Assembly: GCA_934045905.1 (NCBI GenBank)
Contig: OW203771.1
Coordinates: 17,349,701-17,413,700, forward strand
Length of the DNA: 64,000 nt
Source of the DNA: Leuctra nigra
Lineage: Eukaryota > Arthropoda > Insecta > Plecoptera > Leuctridae
Direction: 5' to 3'
A program made the translations under genes and the position numbers. The notes under the pieces are model-generated. The model saw only the letters and a program-made list of their open reading frames with translations, was not told the origin of the DNA and made no database searches. Below are positions 45,801 through 53,600 of this stretch, piece by piece; the stretch's first letter is position 1; the number at the start of each line of letters is the position of its first letter.

Positions 45801-46513
45801 ATATACATTTCTCTTTTCTCAATGTCCGTGCATATTTCTTGTGGGGAAGTCACCCCTCCGGCCTCCCCCCGTCCCGCCACCAAGTCGTACACGTACATAC
45901 TCTTTTGTACGATTTCAGACGATGATCTTTTACATTGAAGATCTCGCATTGTTGTGAAATATCCTAATTCGGTCATACCAAAGCAAAGCACAAACCCCAA
46001 CCACAAAATCAAACTTTACGAGAAGTATTTGGACTTTTTAAATAATAAAAATAAAGAATTGGAAATTGAGAACTAGAGTGGTATAAATTGTTGTGGGAGC
46101 TCTATAGGTACAATAAGCATGAAGTTTCAAGGCTACCTGGGCGCAATTTCTGGCACACATTTATGTGAGGAAATAGGTACAAAATCAGAACTGCTTAGAA
46201 CTTGTCGAACTATTGCGAAAGTAATCACATAATAACTGTAGGTACATGATCATTCGGCACTGAACACGTTAATTTACGTAAACTTGTAATATATAGCCGT
46301 TTCCAATATTTGAGATCCGCTTTTACGAGGATATTAATTTGGCAAGCAATACTTAAGATCGCTTATTTGTCAATGCCTTGCTCAATGCCCTTGCATATAT
46401 TACACGTAATTTTATATTAATTAATGCACTTATTTAATTTTCAGATTGTGAGAACATCTTACTCTTATTACGCAATGCTGATGACACTGGCAATACCAAA
46501 GAAACACACATAA
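28255..46513 (+). CDS. odorant receptor OR2 (7tm_6), complete, 8 exons
   Basis: Exons: 28255-28324, 31582-32002, 33245-33483, 36870-37194, 41206-41305, 41882-41983, 45639-45794 and 46445-46513. Phases are consistent (1482 nt, 493 aa). Exon 1 (MWAEGR...VLHYLG) splits Gly exactly as in OR1 and continues L-W-S. The 33483/36870 junction is the least certain. Exon 3 covers what OR1 encodes in exon 3 and the start of exon 4, so that OR1 intron is missing here. Exon 4 encodes an acidic, Ser/Thr-rich cytoplasmic loop of about 90 residues, then K-N-C-V-K-M-Q. Exon 7 has A-A-Y-S-C-D-W and exon 8 has R-T-S-Y-S-Y-Y-A-M-L, both OR signatures. The TAA stop overlaps an AATAAA (46512-46517). Introns carry a LINE, Helitron-like elements and a tandem array. 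An Orco-dependent chemoreceptor subunit is expected; ligand unknown. Confidence 0.86.
28798..28946. mobile_element. fold-back MITE (OR2 intron 1)
   Basis: ATTCCTAAAAAAAAAGTGAG pairs with CTCACTTTTTTCAGGAAT, and the pairing continues through GAGTATGAGAAAAAATAGTG and the GAAAATTG/CAATTTTC blocks. Centre about 45 bp. Confidence 0.7.
29040..30925 (+). mobile_element. composite repeat family F1, copy B (OR2 intron 1)
   Basis: Starts CTAGTGGAGCGGTCGCTCCA; then GGCATTTTCGGCCTACTGGAT, (AAT)n at 29309-29334 and (AGT)n at 29337-29364; then four or more diverged blocks with CCGGAAGTGACGTCATATCTC (29500-30320), ending in the long hairpin (30531-30925). This is the longest copy in the window. Confidence 0.7.
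30531..30925. repeat. F1 long hairpin, copy B
   Basis: Arms pair almost perfectly. Changes special to this copy are in both arms: CACTTCGTG/CACGAAGTG, a 4-bp loss giving CTCTACTAAA/TTTAGTAGAG, GTAATGATATC/GATATCATTAC and TTTGCCAAG/CTTGGCAAA. Confidence 0.85.
30926..31581. other. OR2 intron 1, remainder
   Basis: AT-rich. From 31501 it contains short imperfect GGCAATGGCAAGAT-type repeats just before the exon 2 acceptor. No exon was recognised. The ATG at 31401 is in frame with exon 2 but is intronic in this model. Confidence 0.5.
32003..33244. other. OR2 intron 2, nothing recognised
   Basis: No repeat termini or coding exon supported. A more GC-rich part (32860-33230) has no exon-like frame. 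Confidence 0.4.
33570..36600 (-). pseudogene. near full-length LINE (endonuclease + reverse transcriptase), inactivated, in OR2 intron 3
   Basis: On the minus strand: an apurinic-type endonuclease (about 36575-35768; G-G-V-L-I-Y, SGDFNVNF, S-D-H-C), a linker, then RT (35740-33746: NYRPLALLSVFSKIFEK, GVPQGSTIAPLLF, LTLFADDTSHF, YLGITLDNKLNW). The catalytic FADD is intact. Breaks: a stop after the endonuclease (35768) and a TAG in place of Gln within the NSxHGFRRGKST motif (35027). The 3' end has AATAAAG and a tandem GAATCT tail (about 33572-33600). Jockey/CR1-like by motifs. The upstream gag-like ORF is not seen. It lies antisense to OR2. Confidence 0.85.
37207..38101 (+). mobile_element. Helitron-like F2, copy 3 (OR2 intron 4)
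   Basis: A|TTGAGCGAGCGTCACC at the 5' end, only 12 bp after the exon 4 donor. The 3' end has CAACGCGTTACACAGAGCG, then TTTTCCTAG|T. Inside are blocks of CAATCGATCTGAAATTTTG and GATTGGTTCAAATTT. No coding sequence, no TSD. Confidence 0.65.
38471..39484 (+). mobile_element. Helitron-like F2, copy 4, nested in F1
   Basis: Starts TTGAGCGTGCGTAGCGAGCG right after (TAG)n and ends CACTGAGCGTTTTCCTAG, followed by the rest of (TAG)n. Comparison with copy B of F1 (29337-29370) defines both borders and shows no sequence was lost outside the tract. Confidence 0.7.
40626..41017. repeat. F1 long hairpin, copy C
   Basis: As in the other copies, but with several arm mismatches (CCGCAATGAAAAG versus CTTTTCAGTGCAG; GACTAGG versus GCCAAGTC). 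A private ATGTGAAATC/GATTTCACAT change is shared by both arms. Confidence 0.8.
42080..42572 (+). pseudogene. LINE C-terminal remnant (OR2 intron 6)
   Basis: Two overlapping frames (42114-42359 and 42194-42571) separated by a frameshift encode L-L-T-Y-G-S-E-A-W, then R-L-K-W-Y-G-R-M-R-R and G-R-P-A-K-E-W, the conserved tail of insect LINE polyproteins. The RT core is absent. Confidence 0.7.
42528..42796. repeat. inverted duplication of the LINE 3' end
   Basis: About 105 bp from GGACAAGGATTCCTGG through GGAGTGTTGGCGAAACATCG to TATATTACGTG are repeated in reverse (about 42690-42796) around a loop of about 65 bp. A (TA)n tract follows at 42802-42828. Confidence 0.8.
42866..43237. repeat. F1 long hairpin, copy D
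   Basis: Shorter arms: relative to other copies, about 15 bp (ATTTGAAAATCAAAA) are missing from the left arm and the complementary bases from the right arm. TTCAGCACTGA/TCAGTGCTGAA is also private to this copy and symmetric. Confidence 0.85.
42866..44168 (-). mobile_element. composite repeat F1, copy D (OR2 intron 6)
   Basis: Reverse order relative to copy B: hairpin 42866-43237, then CCGGAAGTGATGCC-type blocks in antisense, then GGTGGAGCGACCGCTCCACTAG (44168). Confidence 0.7.
44542..44843. mobile_element. MITE with CAGGCGCGTAGGAA termini (OR2 intron 6)
   Basis: CAGGCGCGTAGGAA on the left and TTTCCTACGCGCCTG on the right. Contains a C-rich tract at about 44795. No matching TSD is visible, unlike the copy at 62965-63245. 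Confidence 0.65.
44889..45695 (+). repeat. tandem array: 14 copies of OR2 exon 7 acceptor + exon start (56-bp unit)
   Basis: Each unit contains GTGTTACAG|AGTGGTCTGG (acceptor and exon start), continues through GGCGGCCTACAGTTGTGATT and then CATCTGAGTCGT. AG positions recur about every 56 bp from 44909 to 45638. Only the last copy carries on into exon 7 (GGTTCCAAGC). Copies 4 and 11 read TTATAG. Unlike the SP1 array, each unit brings in-frame stops, so only the last acceptor gives an OR. Confidence 0.9.
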
Positions 46514-46606
46514 TAAACGTTACAGTATCTACAAATAATTTTAATGCACTATGAAATGTAAAAATCTGTCCTTAGGAAATTGACAGCGTTTATGTAATAT
46601 CACATT

Positions 46607-48375
46607 ACCGGGTGGCCCAAAAAAAACACAATAGGCGAGACGTCGATCTGACGAAACCGCTCCACCAATTAGGCTGAAAATTTCACATAATAACCTGGCC
46701 ACAGTCACCACTAAATGATTATTTTATCGAACTTATTGCAATCCCATTGAAAAAGTAACATTCCTCAGATATTTAGTGACTGATCATTGATCGAAGATAA
46801 ATGTTGTCTTCCCGGGTGGCGCAAAAAAAATCACCCTGTTTGAGAGGTCACTTTATCGACACTAATATAGTTAGGATTCTGAAATTTGTACACAAATTAG
46901 AAAACATACCAAAATTTAATATGTGCAAGTTTCAAAAAACTTACTATTGTAGGAAAAAAGTTACAGCTGTTCAAACTTGGTTGTCAAAAAATTGATTATA
47001 CGGAGTTTAAATAGCGCGCGTCCAGAAAACTTCCACTGGCCAGGACGATGTTTCTTCAAAACTACGTACAATATCAAGCTGAAAATTTCAAATTATATTG
47101 AACATGTGTTAAGATCGATTGTGTAAAAATTTCAATCAATATGAATAATTGGAACGAAAGTTATGGAATCTTGAAGTTGAGCTTGAAAACAGAATAGTGG
47201 GGGGAAAATTTACTTTTATAACGTGTGTAATAAAAGTTTAGAAATAATCTACATATTCTGATTTTACGCTCAACTTCAAGATGCCATAATTTTCTTTCCA
47301 TGCATTCAAATTGATTGGTATTTTTACACAATTGATTTCAACATATTATCAATATAATTTGAAATTTTCAGCTTCATATCGTACGTTGTTTTGAAGAAAC
47401 AGCGTCCCGGCCATTGGAAGTTTTTTGGACGCGCGCTATTTGAGCTCCGTATAATCATTTTTTTGTCAACCAAATTTGAACAACTGTAACTTTTTTCCTA
47501 CAACAGCAATGTTTTTGAAACTTGCACATATAAAATTTTGGTATGTTTTCTGATACGTGTACAAATTTCAGAATCCTATAGATAATAGTTTCGATATAGT
47601 AACCTCTCAAACAGGGTTTTTTTTTGCGCCACCCGGTATATTCAAAATACCTAGGTTTGATGTGTGAGAGTTTCAAAAACACTACTAATGTAAGAAAAAA
47701 ATTACAGATGCTAGAATTTAGTTGTCGAAAAATCGATTATACGGAGCCACGTTCAGAAATCAGCCATTGGCTGGGACGCTGTTTCTTTAAAACTACTAAC
47801 GATATCAAGTTGAAAATTTCACATATTATTCAAAATATATTGCCATCAATTGCGTACAAATTTCAAACATTTGGATCGTTGTAGCAAAAGTTGTGTAATC
47901 TTGAAGTTGAGTTTCAAAGCAGAATATACGGGAGATAATTTCACAAGTTTTATTACACACGATAATTTGAAAAGTGAAATCATCGTTCGGATTTTCTACC
48001 TTTAAAGCTGAACTTCAAGATAACATAACTTTCGGTCTATTTATCCAAATAAAATAAAATTTTTACACCATTGATAGCAATATATTTTGAATCCAATTTG
48101 AAATTTTCAGTTTGATATTGTTAATATTTTTGGAAAAAAAAACAGAGTCCCGACCAATTGACGTTCTCTGAAGGCGCTCTGTTGAGCTCCGTAATCGACT
48201 TTTCAACAACCAAATTGGAACAGCTGTAACTTATGTCCTACATGAGTCATGCTTTTGAAACTTTCACACATCAAACTTAGTATGTTGTTATATTATCTGA
48301 AATTTTTTGCCCGATTTGTGCAGTAGTTTCGTTACAGTGTCCCGCCCATTGTGCGTTTTTTTGGGCCATCCGGTA
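46607..48375. mobile_element. nested fold-back elements with CCGGGTGGC..C termini
   Basis: Outer pair: TA|CCGGGTGGCCCAAAAA (46607) and TTTTTTGGGCCATCCGG|TA (48373). Inner pair: CCCGGGTGGCGCAAAAAAAA (46812) and TTTTTTTTGCGCCACCCGG (47637), with arms of about 400 bp (CAAACAGG, GTACAAATTTCAGAATCCTA, GGACGCGCGCTA blocks). TA flanks fit a Tc1/mariner-like target. Short frames inside are shadows. Confidence 0.7.
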
Positions 48376-48399
48376 TAATACTTATTACAATGTAAACCG

Positions 48400-48704
48400 A
48401 TATTCATGCTTTGCACGTGACGTCATCTCATTGTTGCGCGGCCATCTTGGTGATAATTGTCAGAACGGCTGTCAATCTGTTTTTCAGTATTTTTTGATAT
48501 TATTTATGGTTTACCTGTGCAATTTTAGGCAGCAGAAGAAGTTCTTATAGGTAAAACCACTTATTTACAAACTATATCTTTGACTATAACCGATAATAAT
48601 TCTAAAGTTTAAATCGACTTGACAACTATCACCAATATGGCCGAAAATATACTTTTTTACATTGTTGATGTAAAACAAAAGACGCTCGTGCAAAGCATGA
48701 ATTG
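48400..48704. mobile_element. fold-back MITE
   Basis: ATTCATGCTTTGCACG on the left and CGTGCAAAGCATGAAT on the right, with GACAACTATCACCAATATGG / CCATCTTGGTGATAATTGTC pairing inside. Confidence 0.65.
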
Positions 48705-49707
48705 ACAACTGCCTCAGTGTAGTCTAACGTTGAGGCAGCTGGAAACAGAGATCTGTTTTTCTCGGTTTATCACAGGCTGTTTTTAGCGCGCAAATCGAGC
48801 GATTTATTTCGTATAATTTGCACTGATCTCTGCTTTTTCCTGTATGACCTAAGCTTCATTGTCGCACCGTTTCTACAATCGAGCTCAAATTATGCATAAA
48901 TGTAAAGCCAGGTGGTATGCAAACTGAAGTATGAAAAGTACTGGTAACTAGGTATATCAAACATAGCTATATAGTCAATGTCAATCTTCGTCAATGTTTT
49001 CTAATCGTTATAAGATATAACCAATGGAATCCATTAGCAACATTTACCATATTTGACAAATTAGAATTAACATTTTTACCATTACAATTTTTGTCATTTG
49101 TAATAATATAATTCGTAGTTTTAATTGTTACTAGATTGTAGTTTCATTATTTCATAGATGCACTTCAAAACGTTTCGAGATATTGTTTCATTTTGTATTG
49201 TTTGCTCTCATTTGAGATGACATCTCTGTTAATCCTACATTTTTCTGTATATTTGACTGTAATGGTTATTTTAATTTATTTCTGAAACCTGGGCTTTACA
49301 GAATTTCTGTCCAAGATGTTGTACATAACGGTGCTTGCTTTTCAATGCTAAGATCAGCCATGGTATGAATATGATGCCTGAATATTTTGAAATGAACATA
49401 AAGAATAATGAATTTTGTACTAGAAATAATGATGATATATAATTACATTAAAACACTAATAAATTAAATGATAATGTGTATTTTTAGAGGACAAATCTGT
49501 CAAAAGCTTCAGGAGTAATTGACGTCCGTAAAATGACAATTCAAAAGAAGTAACTATATAAAATGACTTGAGGTTGTCAAATAATCAAATTAATTCAAAG
49601 AAATCCCGATAAAATTATCACTGCTATCTTGACGCATTTAATTAGATTGTCTTCCTCTTTCCCAAGGTCTATTATAGAACAGCAACTTCCACACGTATAT
49701 TAATAAC
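48705..49707. other. intergenic, no gene seen
   Basis: AT-rich, with no supported exon or bounded repeat. Confidence 0.35.
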
Positions 49708-50078
49708 TATTCCTAAAAGTATCTGAGTGGCTCTGGTTTCTGAAATAATTCACAAGCAGTCTAATTTCCAGATATCTATTGAGTACCCCCCGGTCCGTCC
49801 CCATTCCGGTCTGGCCTTCCCACCAGTGCCGGACTCCCCCGGATCGGGCCCGTTAGGTCAACCCCCTCCCAATGTCCTCCACTTAATTCAACAAAGTTTA
49901 AAGTAAAATAATTAATGTGCGCAATATAACCTCGTCGTTGACGCGCCGTTAAACCCTATTAATCTAATCTAATCTATTGAGTATTTACGTGTGTAACTCA
50001 TTGTTGACACACGTCAATATAGGTAAAGTGACATCTTCATAGAAACCAGAGCCACTCAAATACTTTTCGGAATCGTCT
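49708..50078. mobile_element. fold-back MITE carrying a SINE-like tail
   Basis: Outer arms: AAGTATCTGAGTGGCTCTGG and CCAGAGCCACTCAAATACTT. Inside (about 49785-49975) is a C-rich segment ending CGCCGTTAAACCC and then TAATCTAATCTAATCT, which looks like the 3' part and tail of a SINE. An F2-like 3' end follows at 50104-50139. Confidence 0.55.
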
Positions 50079-50638
50079 TAGCACAAGCATGCAATACGAA
50101 GGATCACTTACCAACGCGTTACACAAAGGAGTTTCCTAGTTAGTGCATGTTAATGTGCACAAGGCTAATTCCCAGTTCAAAGTTCAAAGTTGGCGACATA
50201 TTTAGCTATTGTGACTAAAATAAAAATTTAAATAAACAAATTTTGAACGTCCGTTACGCAATTTCATGTAAATGTGTCGATATAATAAATATTCCATGAC
50301 AAACTCTTTCAGTTACAAAACAGACAAATATATTCATATGTACATTTGCTGTCACAAGTTAAAATGTTTTATAATAGGAAAACTGAATATTTGAAGATAA
50401 AAATGTTTTGTCCCTCGCTGTTTTGTTGTTGTTTTGAAGTTACTAATTAATATTTATCGCCACAAAATACCTAATTTCTATGAAATATTTAAATTAAAGC
50501 AAATTATTCAAGATATGACAAACAACCTGATTCTTTGGGTCTATAAGAAGGTCTCTCACTCCAGTCTAGACCTCAAATCTGCTGAACATTTTCACCGTGA
50601 AGCAACTGATTGTTTCTGGACGAATCATTCTGTCGTCA

Positions 50639-53600
50639 ATGAAGTTTGTTTTTGCCATCTGTATTGGTAAGTATTTAATTACTAGTTATTTGAGCATAAT
50701 GACTCAAGACCATTAGCCCATGTTGCAGAACAGTGCGACGTTAAACGCCAATATGAAAGCTTACGAATAGGAAGTTTAGATTTTAGAATAATAAATATTT
50801 TATGAAAGTTGAGATGTTGTTGAAGACAGATGTGGTATTATTTTTGTTGTGTGATGAATAGTGTTCAAGGAAAGAATTCACAAAGTTCGGTAGATTGTAG
50901 CTGTCCATGAAACACAATTTGACGTCACACGCCGAGTCGGGCCGTATAGATAATGTTAGCCAGAGCCAGTTCTATGCATCCCGTAACACAGGGAACACGG
51001 CGTGTGACGTACAGCTTGTTCTTGCAGAGGAGTGAAATGTCAAAAACTAATAAATTAATTGTAGAAAATATATGAATTAAAAAAATATAATAAAATTTAA
51101 CTGTGCTCTCTGAGACTATTCTGTATAAACAAAATATAATCTCAACATTCACCTATTCCCCATTACTCGATCTGATTTGTCTTCTCTTCAATTTTTTTTT
51201 ACTTTCCCTCACATTTAATCTTTAGAAACTGGGAACACTCTCTTTGTGTTGCTTGCGAATTCTTATTCGTGTGAAAGTTGCTGATCTATACCTTTGAAAT
51301 AGCAAGGAAAAAATTGTCAAAATGAGTCAAAGCAGTGACACTATGTTGGACTGTCTTTGAATAAATTTAATAAATAATTGAAATGCTCGTTTATGAACGC
51401 GGTACACAGAACGTTCTCCAAGTAACGGAACAGGTTGGCTGAGTGGTAACGCTCTGAACTTGTATTCCGGAGGCCCGGGTTCGATTCCCGTGGTACACAG
51501 AACGTTCTCCAAGTAACGGAACATCTTGGCTGAGTGGTAACGCTCTGAACTTGTATTCCGGAGGCCCGGGTTCGATTCCCGTGGTACACAGAACGTTCTC
51601 CAAGTAACGGAACAGGTTGGCTGAGTGGTAACGCTCTGAACTTGTATTCCGGAGGCCCAGGTTCGATTCCCGTGGTACACAGAACGTTCTCCAAGTAACG
51701 GAACAGGTTGGCTGAGTGGTAACGCTCTGAACTTGTATTCCGGAGGCCCGGGTTCGATTCCCGCGGTACACAGAACGTTCTCCAAGTAACGGAACAGGTT
51801 GGCTGAGTGGTAACGCTCTGAACTTGTATTCCGGAGGCCCGGGTTCGATTCCCGTGGTACACAGAACGTTCTCCAAGTAACGGAACAGGTTGGCTGAGTG
51901 GTAACGCTCTGAACTTGTATTCCGGAGGCCCGGGTTCGATTCCCGCGGTACACAGAACGTTCTCCAAGTAACGGAACAGGTTGGCTGAGTGGTAACGCTC
52001 TGAACTTGTATTCCGGAGGCCCGGGTTCGATTCCCGCGGTACACAGAACGTTCTCCAAGTAACGGAACAGGTTGGCTGAGTGGTAACGCTCTGAACTTGT
52101 ATTCCGGAGGCCCGGGTTCGATTCCCGCGGTACACAGAACGTTCTCCAAGTAACGGAACAGGTTGGCTGAGTGGTAACGCTCTGAACTTGTATTCCGGAG
52201 GCCCGGGTTCGATTCCCGTGGTACACAGAACGTTCTCCAAGTAACGGAACAGGTTGGCTGAGTGGTAACGCTCTGAACTTGTATTCCGGAGGCCCGGGTT
52301 CGATTCCCGCGGTACACAGAACGTTCTCCAAGTAACGGAACATGTTGGCTGAGTGGTAACGCTCTGAACTTGTATTCCGGAGGCCCGGGTTCGATTCCCG
52401 TGGTACACAGAACGTTCTCCAAGTAACGGAACAGGTTGGCTGAGTGGTAACGCTCTGAACTTGTATTCCGGAGGCCCGGGTTCGATTCCCGTGGTACACA
52501 GAACGTTCTCCAAGTAACGGAACAGGTTGGCTGAGTGGTAACGCTCTGAACTTGTATTCCGGAGGCCCGGGTTCGATTCCCGCGGTACACAGAACGTTCT
52601 CCAAGTAACGGAACATGTTGGCTGAGTGGTAACGCTCTGAACTTGTATTCCGGAGGCCCGGGTTCGATTCCCGTGGTACACAGAACGTTCTCCAAGTAAC
52701 GGAACAGGTTGGCTGAGTGGTAACGCTCTGAACTTGTATTCCGGAGGCCCGGGTTCGATTCCCGTGGTACACAGAACGTTCTCCAAGTAACGGAACAGGT
52801 TGGCTGAGTGGTAACGCTCTGAACTTGTATTCCGGAGGCCCGGGTTCGATTCCCGCGGTACACAGAACGTTCTCCAAGTAACGGAACATGTTGGCTGAGT
52901 GGTAACGCTCTGAACTTGTATTCCGGAGGCCCAGGTTCGATTCCCGTGGTACACAGAACGTTCTCCAAGTAACGGAACAGGTTGGCTGAGTGGTAACGCT
53001 CTGAACTTGTATTCCGGAGGCCCAGGTTCGATTCCCGTGGTACACAGAACGTTCTCCAAGTAACGGAACAGGTTGGCTGAGTGGTAACGCTCTGAACTTG
53101 TATTCCGGAGGCCCGGGTTCGATTCCCGTGGTACACAGAACGTTCTCCAAGTAACGGAACATCTTGGCTGAGTAATAACGCTCTGAACTTGTATTCCGGA
53201 GGCCCGGGTTCGATTCCCGTGGTACACAGAACGTTCTCCAAGTAACGGAACATCTTGGCTGAGTGGTAACGCTCTGAACTTGTATTCCGGAGGCCCGGGT
53301 TCGATTCCCGCGGCCGTCCTTCCTGACTGAGGTTTTTTCGTGGTATTCCCTCAGTCGACAGGCAAGTGCTGGGAAGGTACCCTACAATAGGCCACGGCCG
53401 CCTCCTTTCCACCTTCCATCCTTACCTACTCTTCACCATCATCTCCCAATCATCCTCATAATCATTCATCCGTCGCCATTAGCCTCGCTGCAGAACAGTG
53501 CGACGTTAAGACGGCTGGGTAGTGAGTTTGACCTTGAATAGTTTTTTAATTGATTTTTATCAATATCTTTTACCAATGTAATTGTTAACAAAATAAGGCT

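Noticed and set aside
51421..53310. A cluster of ~21 tRNA genes
   Set aside because: Box A/B-like motifs are present, but no complete acceptor stem pairs, the anticodon arm would have an 11-base loop, and the units are linked to a SINE body; they are SINE heads.
51327..53412. Three overlapping minus-strand ORFs of 611-673 aa with repeated R-E-S-N-P-G-L-R-N-T-S type units
   Set aside because: They are antisense readings of the 91-bp SINE-head satellite. The period shifts frame each unit and no stop occurs, so all three frames stay open by chance.
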